Part shown: positions 51,336 through 60,652 of the stretch, one piece after another
Layout: every line of letters starts with the position of its first letter
Numbering within the stretch: position 1 is the first letter of the stretch
Program-made: the position numbers and the translations under genes
Source of the DNA: Gammaproteobacteria bacterium
GTDB lineage: Bacteria; Pseudomonadota; Gammaproteobacteria; Thiohalomonadales; Thiohalomonadaceae
DNA length: 64,000 bases
Direction: 5' to 3'
Assembly: GCA_023228645.1 (NCBI GenBank)
Contig: JALOAT010000008.1
Coordinates: 1 to 64,000 of the forward strand
The notes under the pieces: model-generated
Seen by the model: the letters and a program-made list of their open reading frames with translations, nothing else
Told to the model about the DNA's origin: nothing
The model's database searches: none

Positions 51336-54182
51336 TCAGGCGAAGCGGCGCGCTTCGCCGCCGCCTTCCACGTTTTCCACGCAACGGCCGCAGATGTGCG
51401 GATGCTCCGCGTTTGCGCCGACGTCTTCGCGATGATGCCAGCAGCGCACGCACTTGGGATGGGCGGACGGCCGCACCTCCACCCAAATTTCGTCCTTGCT
51501 GCTCAAGGTAACGTGCGCCGCGTTTTCCGGCGGCGTGGTGATCAGGCGTACGTTGGCGTAGGAGGTGATGAGCGCAAAGCGCAGCTCGTCACCGAGACGC
51601 ACGAGTTTGTCGTGGATCTCGCGTCCGGCGTGGATGTCCACTTCCGCATCCAGCGAGGCGCCGATGCCGCCGGCGACGCGCAGGCGCTCCAGCTCTGTGT
51701 TCACTGCATCGCGCACTTCCAGGATCTGCGCCCAGTAATCCAGGCCCATGCCCTGGTCGTCGCCCAGTGCCGGGAACTGATACCAGGTGGCGAGAAAGAC
51801 CGACTCGCCACGCTCACCGGGCAGATGGCTCCAGATCTCCTCGGCGGTGAAGCTGAGGATGGGCGCAATCCAGCGCGCGAAGGCCTCGGCGATGTGATAG
51901 AGCGCGGTCTGCGTGGAGCGGCGCGCCGTGCTGTCGGCCTTCGCGGTGTACTGGCGGTCCTTGATGACGTCGAGATAGAACGCGCCCATGTCCACCGAGC
52001 AGAAGTTGTGCACCTTCTGGTAGATGAGGTGGAACTCGTAAGCCTCATAGGCAGCGACCAGTTCCTGCTGCAACTGCTGCGCACGCGCCACGGCCCAGCG
52101 GTCGAGCGCCACCATGTCGGCGGGCGCCACGGCGTGCTGCGCGGGGTCGAAGCCCTTGAGGTTGGCAAGGAAGAAGCGCGCGGTGTTGCGGATGCGGCGA
52201 TAGGCGTCGGCGGTGCGCTTGAGGATTTCGTCCGACACGCTCATCTCGCCGCGGTAATCCGTGGCCGCCACCCACAGGCGCAGGATGTCGGCGCCCAGCT
52301 GGTTCACCACCTGCTGCGGCGCCACCACGTTGCCCTTGGACTTGGACATCTTCTGGCCCTTGGCGTCCACGGTGAAGCCGTGGGTGAGCACCTGCTTGTA
52401 GGGTGCGACCTGGCGCATGGCCACGGAAGTGAGCAGCGAGGACTGGAACCAGCCGCGGTGCTGATCGGAACCTTCCAGGTACAAATCGGCCGCGGGGAAG
52501 TCCGTCATGCCTTCGCGGCTCTCCAGCACGGCATAGTGCGTCACGCCGGAGTCGAACCACACGTCCAGGGTGTCGCGCACCTTGTCGTAATTCTCCGCCT
52601 CGGCGCCGAGCAGGTCGGCCGGCTCCAGACCGAACCAGGCATCGATGCCCTGCTGTTCGATGCGCTTGGCTATTTCCTCGATGAGGCGCGGTGTCTCGGG
52701 ATGCAGGTCACCGGTCTGCTTGTGCACGAACAGGGCGATGGGCACGCCCCAGGTGCGCTGGCGCGAGATGCACCAGTCGGGACGGTTCTGCACCATGGCC
52801 TCGATGCGTGCCTGGCCCCACTCGGGCACCCAGCGCGTGGCGGCGATGGCCTTGAGCGCATCGCTGCGCAGGCCGTTCTGCTCCATGCTGATGAACCACT
52901 GCGGCGTGGCGCGGAAGATGATGGGCGTCTTGTGGCGCCAGCAGTGCGGGTAGCTATGGCGCAGGTTCTCCGCGTGCACCAGCGCGCCGTGCGCCTTCAG
53001 CACCTCCATCACCGCGCCGTTGGCCTTGAGCACGTGCTGGCCGGCGAACAGTTCGGTGTCCGGCAGGAACTTGCCGTCACCGCCCACCGGGTTGTCCACC
53101 TTGAGGCCATAGCGCATGCCCACCATATAGTCTTCCTGACCGTGACCGGGGGCCGTGTGCACCGCGCCGGTACCGGCCTCGAGGGTGACGTGCTCGCCCA
53201 GGATGACCGGCACTTCACGGTTGTAGAACGGGTGCTTGAGCTTCACGCCTTCCAGGTCGCTGCCGCGGCAGTAAGCCACCACGCGGTAGTTCTCCACGCC
53301 CCAGCGCAGCATCACGTCCTTGAGCAGGGCATCGGCGACGACGAGGCGCTCCGGCTCGTGGCCGTCCACGCCGTCGGTCTGCACTACCACGTATTCCAGC
53401 TCGGCATTGAGCGCCACTGCCTGGTTGGCGGGCAACGTCCAGGGCGTAGTGGTCCAGATCACCACGGCGATGGGCCCCTGCCCTTCGTGCTGCTCCACGT
53501 GATGGCAGCGCTGCATGAAGGCCACCTCGTCGAGCACCTCGAAGCGCACGTCGATGGCGGGCGAGGTCTTGTCCTCGTACTCCACTTCCGCTTCCGCGAG
53601 GGCTGAGCCGCAGTCGGTGCACCAGTGCACGGGCTTGTAGCCCTTGTGCACGTGGCCGCGCTCCACGATGCGACCGAGGGCACGCACGATGTCGGCCTCG
53701 AAACGGAAATCCATGGTGAGGTATGGACGCTCCCAGTCACCGAACACGCCCAGGCGCTTGAAGTCCTCGCGCTGGCCGTTCACCTGCTCGGCGGCGTAGT
53801 CGCGGCAGGCCTGGCGGAAGGTCTTCGGATCCACCTGGGTGCCGGCCTTGCCGATGCTCTTCTCCACCTGCAGTTCAATGGGCAGGCCGTGGCAGTCCCA
53901 GCCCGGGATGTAGGGCGCGTCGAAGCCGCTCAGGGTCTTGGCCTTGACGATGATGTCCTTGAGCACCTTGTTGACCGCATGGCCGATGTGGATGCTGCCG
54001 TTGGCGTACGGCGGGCCGTCGTGCAACACGAAACGCGGACGCCCCTCACCGGCCGCGCGCAGGCGACCGTAGAGGTCCATCCCCGCCCAGCGCTTGAGCG
54101 CCTCCGGCTCCCGCTGCGGCAGGTTGCCGCGCATGGGGAAGGCGGTGTCGGGCAGGTTCAAGGTGTCTTTATAGTCCTTCAC
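51336..54182 (-). CDS. ileS: IleS, isoleucyl-tRNA synthetase
   Basis: A 948-residue class I synthetase. HIGHAVNKVLKD (HIGH) and KMSKSKGNV (KMSKS) frame the catalytic core. A large editing domain lies between, and the C-terminus has a zinc finger (CVRCWHHREDVG, CGRCVENV). Length is typical. It lies between ribF and lspA in the usual order. Confidence 0.98.
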   Translation of the reverse strand: MKDYKDTLNLPDTAFPMRGNLPQREPEALKRWAGMDLYGRLRAAGEGRPRFVLHDGPPYANGSIHIGHAVNKVLKDIIVKAKTLSGFDAPYIPGWDCHGLPIELQVEKSIGKAGTQVDPKTFRQACRDYAAEQVNGQREDFKRLGVFGDWERPYLTMDFRFEADIVRALGRIVERGHVHKGYKPVHWCTDCGSALAEAEVEYEDKTSPAIDVRFEVLDEVAFMQRCHHVEQHEGQGPIAVVIWTTTPWTLPANQAVALNAELEYVVVQTDGVDGHEPERLVVADALLKDVMLRWGVENYRVVAYCRGSDLEGVKLKHPFYNREVPVILGEHVTLEAGTGAVHTAPGHGQEDYMVGMRYGLKVDNPVGGDGKFLPDTELFAGQHVLKANGAVMEVLKAHGALVHAENLRHSYPHCWRHKTPIIFRATPQWFISMEQNGLRSDALKAIAATRWVPEWGQARIEAMVQNRPDWCISRQRTWGVPIALFVHKQTGDLHPETPRLIEEIAKRIEQQGIDAWFGLEPADLLGAEAENYDKVRDTLDVWFDSGVTHYAVLESREGMTDFPAADLYLEGSDQHRGWFQSSLLTSVAMRQVAPYKQVLTHGFTVDAKGQKMSKSKGNVVAPQQVVNQLGADILRLWVAATDYRGEMSVSDEILKRTADAYRRIRNTARFFLANLKGFDPAQHAVAPADMVALDRWAVARAQQLQQELVAAYEAYEFHLIYQKVHNFCSVDMGAFYLDVIKDRQYTAKADSTARRSTQTALYHIAEAFARWIAPILSFTAEEIWSHLPGERGESVFLATWYQFPALGDDQGMGLDYWAQILEVRDAVNTELERLRVAGGIGASLDAEVDIHAGREIHDKLVRLGDELRFALITSYANVRLITTPPENAAHVTLSSKDEIWVEVRPSAHPKCVRCWHHREDVGANAEHPHICGRCVENVEGGGEARRFA

Positions 54183-54215
54183 AGGTGCCTCTCTGCTTGA
54201 ATCCGTGCGGCGCGG

Positions 54216-55151
54216 TCAGCGACCGCTCGCCGCGAAATAGGCCCGCGCGGCGCGGGCATCCAGTGCGATCTGTTGCTTCAGGGCTTCGAGCGAGTCGAAG
54301 CGCTGCTCGGGGCGCAGCTTGTGCAGGAATTCGATCTCCACGTGACGACCGTAGATGTCGCCGGCGAAGTCGAACAGATGCACTTCCAGGAGCGCGCGCG
54401 TGCCGTCCACGGTGGGGCGCACGCCCACGTTCGCCACGCCCGGCCACGGGTGCTCGGCCACGCCGCGCATCTCCACCACGAACACGCCGTCGAGCGGCAC
54501 GTTGCGGCGGTGCAGATGGATGTTGGCGGTGGGGAAGCCGATGGAGCGGCCGCGCTTGTCGCCGTGTGCCACGCGTCCGCAGACGTAATAGGGCGCACCG
54601 AGGAAGCGCGCGGCCTTGCCGATATCGCCGCGCATCAGCGCCTCGCGCACCGCCGTACTGCTCACGCGCTCCCCTTCCAGCAGGAAGCTGCCCATGCGCG
54701 CCACCTCGAAACCGTGTTCCCGGCCGGCGCTGGTGAGCGTGTCGAAATCGCCGCCGCGCCTGGCGCCATAACGGAAATCGTCACCCACCAACACGTAGCG
54801 CGCGCCGAGGGTGTCGAGCAGTACGCGCTGCACAAAGTCCTCGGCGGAAAGCGCGGCGAATTGGGCGTCGAAGCGCACACAAACCACCCGATCGAGCCCA
54901 AGCTGCGCGAGTATTTCGAGTTTTTCGCGCAGGCGCATCAGGCGTGCCGGCGCGCGTTCCGGAACGAAGTATTCGGACGGTTGCGGCTCGAACAGCATCA
55001 CCACCGCCGGCAGACCGAGTGCGCCCGCGCGCTCCTTGAGCCGCGCGAGCATGGCGCGATGGCCGCGGTGCACACCGTCGAAGTTGCCAATGGTGAGCGC
55101 GCAGCCACGGTGATGAGGCCGGAGGTTGTGCAGCCCGCGGATGAGTTCCAT
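54216..55151 (-). CDS. ribF: RibF, bifunctional riboflavin kinase/FAD synthetase
   Basis: A 311-residue enzyme that phosphorylates riboflavin and adenylates FMN. The N-terminal nucleotidyltransferase has TIGNFDGVHRGH, and the C-terminal kinase has GFPTANIHLHRRNVPLDGVF. The ATG at 55151 (MELIRGLHNL) fits the family, better than that at 55190. It begins the ribF-ileS-lspA-fkpB-ispH unit. Confidence 0.96.
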   Translation of the reverse strand: MELIRGLHNLRPHHRGCALTIGNFDGVHRGHRAMLARLKERAGALGLPAVVMLFEPQPSEYFVPERAPARLMRLREKLEILAQLGLDRVVCVRFDAQFAALSAEDFVQRVLLDTLGARYVLVGDDFRYGARRGGDFDTLTSAGREHGFEVARMGSFLLEGERVSSTAVREALMRGDIGKAARFLGAPYYVCGRVAHGDKRGRSIGFPTANIHLHRRNVPLDGVFVVEMRGVAEHPWPGVANVGVRPTVDGTRALLEVHLFDFAGDIYGRHVEIEFLHKLRPEQRFDSLEALKQQIALDARAARAYFAASGR

Positions 55152-55202
55152 CGAAGAGTCGTAGCGGCAAAGTGCCTGATTATAAGCCACCGCCCACCCT
55201 TG

Positions 55203-56759
55203 TCACGGCCTGCGACCGCGGAGCTCGGACAGGCGCATGCCGAGGGCAAGCAGGGTGATGCCATAGACCAGGGCACCGGCGCCGATCAGCCCCGCCAGCC
55301 AGAGCGCGCGGTCCAGGGCGCCCAGGGTGAGCCAGTCGGCCAGGGTGCCCGAGGCAAACCACAGCACCGCGGCCATGGCCAGATTCGCCAGCACGGCGCG
55401 CAGGGCGAACAGTCCCCAGCCGGGCGACGCGCGCCACACCCGATCTGCCCGCAGGCGACGGAATAACAGGCCCACGTTCAGGTAGGCGGCCAGGGACGTG
55501 GCCAGGGCCAGGCCCGCGTGCAGCCCCGATACGCCGCGCATGGCGAGCGGCACGATCACGGCCAGGTTGAAGGCCATGTTGAACACCACGGCATAGACCC
55601 CGAAGCGCACCGGGGTGCGGGTGTCCTGGCGTGCATAAAAGCCGGGCGCCAGCACCTTCACCAGCATGAAGGCCACCAGTCCCAGGCTGAAGGTGACCAG
55701 GCTCAGGGTCGCCATGCGCGCGTCCTCGTCGGTGAAGGCGCCGTAGTGGAACAAGGTGACCAGCATGGGCCCGGCCAGCAGCGCCAGGCCCAAGGTCGCC
55801 GGCACGCCGATCAGCAGCACCCAGCGCACCGCCCAGTCCAGGGTGCGCGCGAAATCCTCGGGCGCCGCCTCCGCATGCTGGCGCGAGAGATTGGGCAGGA
55901 TCACGGTGCCAAGCGCCACACCGAACACGCCGAGCGGAAATTCCACCAGCCGGTCGGAGTAATAGAGCCAGGACACGCTGCCGGTCACCAGGAAGGAGGC
56001 GATGATGGTGTCCACCAGCAGGTTCACCTGGGCGACCGACGAGCCGAAAATGGCCGGCAGCATGAGCTTGAGGATGCGGCGCACCCCTGGGTCGCGCCAG
56101 CCCCAGCGCGGGCGTGCCAGCAAGCCGAGGCGTGCCACCGCAGGCAACTGAAAACCCAGTTGCACCAGACCGGCCAGGAACACGCCCCAGGCAAGGGCCT
56201 CAATGGGTTGCGCGAAGTACGGCGCCGCCCACAGGGCCGCGGCAATGAGGATGACGTTCAGCCAGACCGGCGTGATCGCCGGCACGGCGAAGCGGCTGTA
56301 GGTGTTCAGCACGCCGCCCACCAGTGCGGCCATGGAGATGAACAGGATGTACGGGAAGGTGATGCGCAGCAGCTCCGAGGTGAGCGCAAACTTCTCGCCT
56401 TCACCGACGAATCCTGGCGCGAACAGCATCACGAGCAACGGCGCGCCGAGCATGCCTGCGACGCTCAGCAGGGTCAGCACCCCGCCCAGGGTGCCGGCTG
56501 CATCGGCGATCAGGACACGCACCTCCGCTACCGGACGCTGTGCCTTGTACTCGGAGAGCACCGGCACGAACGCCTGGGAGAAGGCGCCCTCGGCAAACAG
56601 CCGGCGCATGAAATTGGGGATCTTGAAGGCGACGAAAAAGGCGTCGGTGCCGAGGCCCGCACCGAACACGCGCGCAATGACCACGTCCCGGATGAAGCCG
56701 AGCACCCGGGAGATCATGGTCAACCCGCCGACCGTGGCGGTGGAACGAAGGAGGCCCAT
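55203..56759 (-). CDS. murJ: MurJ, lipid II flippase
   Basis: A 518-residue MOP-family membrane protein with about 14 helices that moves lipid II across the inner membrane. The N-terminus (STATVGGLTMISRVLGFIRD) and NFMRRLFAEGAFSQAFVPV are diagnostic. It is followed by ribF and preceded by a repeat element and rpsT. Confidence 0.96.
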   Translation of the reverse strand: MGLLRSTATVGGLTMISRVLGFIRDVVIARVFGAGLGTDAFFVAFKIPNFMRRLFAEGAFSQAFVPVLSEYKAQRPVAEVRVLIADAAGTLGGVLTLLSVAGMLGAPLLVMLFAPGFVGEGEKFALTSELLRITFPYILFISMAALVGGVLNTYSRFAVPAITPVWLNVILIAAALWAAPYFAQPIEALAWGVFLAGLVQLGFQLPAVARLGLLARPRWGWRDPGVRRILKLMLPAIFGSSVAQVNLLVDTIIASFLVTGSVSWLYYSDRLVEFPLGVFGVALGTVILPNLSRQHAEAAPEDFARTLDWAVRWVLLIGVPATLGLALLAGPMLVTLFHYGAFTDEDARMATLSLVTFSLGLVAFMLVKVLAPGFYARQDTRTPVRFGVYAVVFNMAFNLAVIVPLAMRGVSGLHAGLALATSLAAYLNVGLLFRRLRADRVWRASPGWGLFALRAVLANLAMAAVLWFASGTLADWLTLGALDRALWLAGLIGAGALVYGITLLALGMRLSELRGRRP

Positions 56760-56816
56760 AGGCGTGCCGCGCTGGGAAAGCGCACGATGATACGAAATTG
56801 GGGGAGGAAAAGCCTA

Positions 56817-56991
56817 AACCACGGGGGACACGGGGGACACGGGGGACACGGGGGACACGGGTATTGGTCCGAGCCCGTAGGAGCCGACACCGTCGGCGAA
56901 TCGTGTCCGGTTACCGCCCGGTGGTTGGGAAGACCGTTCGCCCACGGTGTGGGCTCCTACAACATTCATTTACCCCGTGTCCCCCGTGGTT
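56817..56991. repeat. composite inverted-repeat element left of rpsT
   Basis: Outer arms AACCACGGGGGACACGGGG (56817-56835) and its exact inverse (56973-56991). The left arm is extended by further GGGGGACAC tandem copies. Inside, GTAGGAGCC (56877-56885) pairs with GGCTCCTAC (56952-56960). The core is a near-identical inverted copy of the core at 57462-57542. No transposase is encoded. This fills the 319-bp murJ-rpsT gap. Confidence 0.75.
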
Positions 56992-57019
56992 AACTCTTCG
57001 CCTCGAAAGGCTCGGACGT

Positions 57020-57052
57020 CGGAAAAAGGAAAAGGCCGGTAAAACCGGCCTC
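57020..57052 (-). terminator. rpsT terminator
   Basis: On the minus strand AGGCCGGT, TTT, ACCGGCCT, then TTTCCTTTTTCC. It lies about 25 bp after the rpsT stop. Confidence 0.85.
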
Positions 57053-57078
57053 TTCCAGGAACACAAAGCAGCCTTGCC

Positions 57079-57339
57079 TTACAGGGCGCGGATGCGCGTG
57101 TTCAGGCGGCTCTTGTGTCGAGCAGCGGCATTCTTGTGGATGATGCCCTTGCCGGTCATCTTGTCGAGGACGGGCACGGCGGCCTTGTAGGCAGCCTCGG
57201 CCTGGGCCTTGTCGCCGCCGGCGATAGCCTTCACCACCTTCTTGACGGAGGTGCGGAGCATGGACAGCTTGCTCGCGTTCTGCTGGCGGCGCTTCTCGGC
57301 CTGGCGGGCGCGCTTCGCGGCTTGCGCAGTGTTAGCCAA
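57079..57339 (-). CDS. rpsT: ribosomal protein S20
   Basis: An 86-residue basic helical protein (KRARQAEKRRQQNASKLSML, KGIIHKNAAARHKSRLN) binding 16S rRNA in the small subunit. The length is normal. It has its own terminator and sits between two repeat elements. Confidence 0.97.
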   Translation of the reverse strand: MANTAQAAKRARQAEKRRQQNASKLSMLRTSVKKVVKAIAGGDKAQAEAAYKAAVPVLDKMTGKGIIHKNAAARHKSRLNTRIRAL

Positions 57340-57432
57340 GGTGAGTCTCCCTAAAAAAATTCGGTAGCACGGAAAGGCCGCATAGTGTGCGCATTCGCCT
57401 CCCCGATGTCAACGGCCTGAGAGAAAAGCCTT

Positions 57433-57573
57433 AACACGGAAACACGGGGTCTATGAATCTTGTAGGAGCCCACACCGTGGGCGAACGGTCTCCCCAACCG
57501 CCGGGTAACCAGACACGATTCGCCGACGGTGTCGGCTCCTACGGCCCGGACAAATCCCCGTGTTCCCTGTGTT
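57433..57573. repeat. composite inverted-repeat element right of rpsT
   Basis: Outer arms AACACGGAAACACGGGG (57433-57449) and the related inverse CCCCGTGTTCCCTGTGTT (57556-57573). The core is bounded by GTAGGAGCC (57462-57470) and GGCTCCTAC (57534-57542). It is the inverted counterpart of the element at 56817-56991. It fills the rpsT-proB gap. Confidence 0.75.
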
Positions 57574-57585
57574 TGCGCTTTGTTC

Positions 57586-58707
57586 TTACAAAATCACCAG
57601 GTCGTCGCGGTGGATGAGTTCGGGTTCGCCCTGGAAGCCGAGGAGTTCCAGGACGCGGCTGCTGGGCTGGCCCATGATGCGGCGCGTGTCGTCGGCCCCG
57701 TAGTTCGCCAGGCCGCGCGCCACTTCCCGGCCGGTCTCGTCGATGCACGCCACCATTTCGCCGCGATGGAATTCGCCCTCCACCGCCTTCACGCCCACCG
57801 GCAGCAGGCTGCGGCCCTGCTCGCGCAGCACGCGCACCGCGCCGGCGTCGAGCACCAACCGGCCCTTCATCTGCAGGTGGCCAGCGATCCACTGCTTGCG
57901 TGCCGCCTCGCGCTCGCGATCGGGCAGCAGCAGGGTGCCGATGTCTTCACCGGCGGCGATGCGGTCCAGTGCGCCTTCCGTTCGACCGGGAGCGATGAGG
58001 GTGGCCGCACCGGAGCGGGCGGCCAGACGTGCGGCACGCAGTTTGGTGATCATGCCGCCGCGGCCCAGGGCGCCCGCGCCGCCCACCATGGCGTCCAGTC
58101 GCTCGTCGCAGGCTTGGGCCTCGGGGATCAGCTGTGCGTCCGGGTTGTGGCGCGGGTCCTTGTCGAACAGGCCGGCCTGATCGGTGAGGATCACCAGCAG
58201 GTCCGCATCCACCAGATTGGCGACCAGTGCGCCCAGGGTGTCGTTGTCGCCAAAGCGGATCTCGTCGGTGACTACGGTGTCGTTTTCGTTGATCACCGGC
58301 ACCACGCCCAGGCCCACCAGGGTGCGCAAAGTGCTGCGCGCGTTCAGGTAGCGGCGGCGGTTGGAAAGGTCGTCATGGGTGACCAGCACCTGGGCGGTGT
58401 GGCGGCCATGGGCATGAAATGCGCTCTCCCAGGTCTGCACCAGGCCCATCTGGCCCACGGCCGCAGCGGCCTGCAGTTCATGGAGAGCGTTGGGGCGTTT
58501 GTTCCAGCCCAGACGGGTCATGCCCTCGGCCACCGCGCCCGAGGAAACCAGTACCAGTTCGGTGCCGCGGTCGCACAGGCGCGCCATCTGCGCGACCCAG
58601 CCGGCAATGCCTTCCTTGTTGAGACCGTGCCCGTCGCTGGTCAGGAGCGCACTACCGATTTTCACGACCCAGCGTTGGCTGCGACCGAGCTGTTCACGGC
58701 TGCTCAT
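57586..58707 (-). CDS. proB: ProB, glutamate 5-kinase
   Basis: A 373-residue amino-acid kinase with a C-terminal PUA domain. It makes gamma-glutamyl phosphate, the first step to proline. Motifs include VVKIGSALLTSDG, ENDTVVTDEI, FGDNDTLGALVA and GGMITKLRAARLAARSG. It starts 4 bp before the obgE stop ends, so it is translationally coupled to obgE. Confidence 0.97.
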   Translation of the reverse strand: MSSREQLGRSQRWVVKIGSALLTSDGHGLNKEGIAGWVAQMARLCDRGTELVLVSSGAVAEGMTRLGWNKRPNALHELQAAAAVGQMGLVQTWESAFHAHGRHTAQVLVTHDDLSNRRRYLNARSTLRTLVGLGVVPVINENDTVVTDEIRFGDNDTLGALVANLVDADLLVILTDQAGLFDKDPRHNPDAQLIPEAQACDERLDAMVGGAGALGRGGMITKLRAARLAARSGAATLIAPGRTEGALDRIAAGEDIGTLLLPDREREAARKQWIAGHLQMKGRLVLDAGAVRVLREQGRSLLPVGVKAVEGEFHRGEMVACIDETGREVARGLANYGADDTRRIMGQPSSRVLELLGFQGEPELIHRDDLVIL

Positions 58708-59777
58708 AGTGGTTGGTCTGGGAATTCCTGAGGATGTTGTGCAGTCGCCTGCGACTGTGCTTCTTCACGGCGGATCTGTTCCAAGCGCTCCATGATGTGG
58801 TTCACCAGCACGCCGGTGCCCTCGCGTGTCGCGGCGCTGATGCGGTACACGGGGCCGGTCCATTCGAGCCGCCTGACGATATCGTTGCAGATGTCGTCAC
58901 GCATCTCGGCGGGGACGAGGTCGATCTTGTTCAGCACCAGCCAGCGCTCGCGCGCCGCGAGCTCCGGGCTGAATTTTTCCAGCTCGCGCGCAATCACGCG
59001 CACCGCTTCCACCGGGTCGCCGTTGTCGGGCGGCTCGATGTCCACCAGATGCAGGAGCAAGCGCGTGCGGGATACGTGCTTGAGAAACTGGATACCGAGG
59101 CCGGCACCTTCGGCGGCGCCCTCAATGAGGCCGGGGATATCCGCAACCACGAAACTGCGGTGGGCATCCACGCTCACGACGCCCAGATTCGGATGCAGCG
59201 TGGTGAAGGGATAATCGGCGACCTTGGGGCGCGCCGCGGAGACCGCCTGGATGAAGGTGGACTTGCCGGCGTTCGGCAGTCCGAGCAGACCAATGTCTGC
59301 GAGCACCTTCAGTTCCAGGTGCAGCTGGCGCTTTTCACCGGGCGTACCGGGCTTCGACTGGCGCGGGGCGCGATTGATGCTGCTCTTGAAGCGGGTGTTG
59401 CCGAGGCCGTGAAAGCCGCCGCGCGCCACGAGCAGTTCCTGCCCGGCGCTCACCAGATCGCCCAGGCGTTCGCCCGTGTCCTCGTCGTAGACCTCAGTGC
59501 CGACCGGAACCGTGATACGCAGATCCGCACCGGAACGACCGGTGCGGTTTGCGCCGGCGCCCGCCTGCCCGTGCTCAGCGCGGAAGGCGCTCGTGTAGCG
59601 CAGATCGACCAGGGTGTTCAGCTCCGGATCCGCCACCAGAAACACGCTGCCGCCGTCGCCGCCGTCGCCGCCGTCGGGACCGCCGAAGGGAATAAATTTC
59701 TCACGGCGAAAACTGACGCAGCCGTTGCCGCCATTGCCAGCTTCGACCCGGATATGGGCTTCGTCGACGAACTTCAT
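58704..59777 (-). CDS. obgE: ObgE/CgtA, ribosome-associated GTPase
   Basis: A 357-residue Obg GTPase. The glycine-rich Obg fold (VEAGNGGNGCVSFRREKF, GGPDGGDGGDGGSVF) is followed by the G domain, with GLPNAGKSTFIQAVS (P-loop) and DIPGLIEGA. It helps assemble the 50S subunit. It follows rplU-rpmA and overlaps proB. Confidence 0.97.
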   Translation of the reverse strand: MKFVDEAHIRVEAGNGGNGCVSFRREKFIPFGGPDGGDGGDGGSVFLVADPELNTLVDLRYTSAFRAEHGQAGAGANRTGRSGADLRITVPVGTEVYDEDTGERLGDLVSAGQELLVARGGFHGLGNTRFKSSINRAPRQSKPGTPGEKRQLHLELKVLADIGLLGLPNAGKSTFIQAVSAARPKVADYPFTTLHPNLGVVSVDAHRSFVVADIPGLIEGAAEGAGLGIQFLKHVSRTRLLLHLVDIEPPDNGDPVEAVRVIARELEKFSPELAARERWLVLNKIDLVPAEMRDDICNDIVRRLEWTGPVYRISAATREGTGVLVNHIMERLEQIRREEAQSQATAQHPQEFPDQPL

Positions 59778-59856
59778 GGGGTGATTGTATCGGACCTCAG
59801 GGGCGACCAGCGCTGTCGCGATGCGTCCGCCGGGAACGCCCGAAAGCCCCGCACGA

Positions 59857-59884
59857 AAAAGCCCCGACGAGCGGGGCTTTCTCG
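59857..59884 (-). terminator. terminator after rpmA
   Basis: On the minus strand AAAGCCCCGCTCGTCGGGGC followed by TTTTT. It separates rplU-rpmA from obgE. Confidence 0.85.
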
Positions 59885-59906
59885 CACCAGGACATGTCCG
59901 GCTGGC

Positions 59907-60164
59907 TTATTCGGCCACCACGGAGACGTACCGGCGCTGATGCGGACCCTTCACTTCGAACACGACGCGGCCGTCGACCTTGGCGAACAGGGTGTCGTCA
60001 CTGCCGATACCCACGCCGTTACCGGGATGGAACGCGGTGCCGCGCTGACGGACCAGGATGTTGCCGGCCAGGACCTGCTCGCCGCCGAAGCGCTTCACGC
60101 CCAGGCGCTTGGCAATGGAATCGCGGCCGTTACGGGTGCTGCCACCCGCCTTTTTGTGTGCCAT
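59907..60164 (-). CDS. rpmA: ribosomal protein L27
   Basis: An 85-residue 50S protein. It starts MAHKKAGGSTRNGRDSIAKR and continues LGVKRFGGEQVLAGNILVRQ, diagnostic of L27, whose N-terminal tail reaches the peptidyl transferase centre. It follows rplU by 17 bp. Confidence 0.98.
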   Translation of the reverse strand: MAHKKAGGSTRNGRDSIAKRLGVKRFGGEQVLAGNILVRQRGTAFHPGNGVGIGSDDTLFAKVDGRVVFEVKGPHQRRYVSVVAE

Positions 60165-60181
60165 GGCTGTTCTACCTCAAA

Positions 60182-60496
60182 TTAGCCGGCCTGGATGCCG
60201 GTGATCTTCAGTTCCGTGTAGTCCTGGCGATGGCCAGCACGCTTCATGTAGTGCTTGCGGCGGCGGAACTTGAGGATGTGCACCTTCTCACCACGGCCGT
60301 GAGCGGTCACGGTGGCGGTCACCTTGCCGCCAGCCACAAAGGGAGCGCCGATCTTGATGTTGTCGCCGTCGGCGATCATCAGGACTTCGCTCAGTTCGAT
60401 GTCGGCGCCCACGTCCGCGGAGAGCTTCTCCACGCGCAACGTTTCGCCTTCAGAAATCCGGTACTGCTTGCCGCCAGTCTTGACTACAGCGTACAT
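60182..60496 (-). CDS. rplU: ribosomal protein L21
   Basis: A 104-residue 50S protein: MYAVVKTGGKQYRISEGETL, then a C-terminal FRRRKHYMKRAGHRQDYTEL. The ATG at 60496 is the family start; the one at 60538 would add 14 unsupported residues. It leads rplU-rpmA. Confidence 0.97.
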   Translation of the reverse strand: MYAVVKTGGKQYRISEGETLRVEKLSADVGADIELSEVLMIADGDNIKIGAPFVAGGKVTATVTAHGRGEKVHILKFRRRKHYMKRAGHRQDYTELKITGIQAG

Positions 60497-60652
60497 GGCC
60501 GCCTTACTCCAACAGGTCAAGGGTCGAAAGACCGGCAATTCTAACGACCCGAGTCGACCAGGTCAAACATCTTCACACCTGCCCCCATGCGATTCCTTGA
60601 CACCCCGGGCCATGCTCCCTAGCATGCTTGGCCTTTCCCATGCACACCCACC

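Noticed and set aside
50866..51486. Extension of fkpB upstream to 51486
   Set aside because: This part overlaps the whole of lspA and the ileS end in another frame. The FKBP fold begins at the ATG at 50865.
50871..53606. 911-codon open frame on the plus strand
   Set aside because: It is antisense to ileS and lspA, whose families are certain. Its composition (many His, Ala, Gly) is that of a GC-rich shadow frame.
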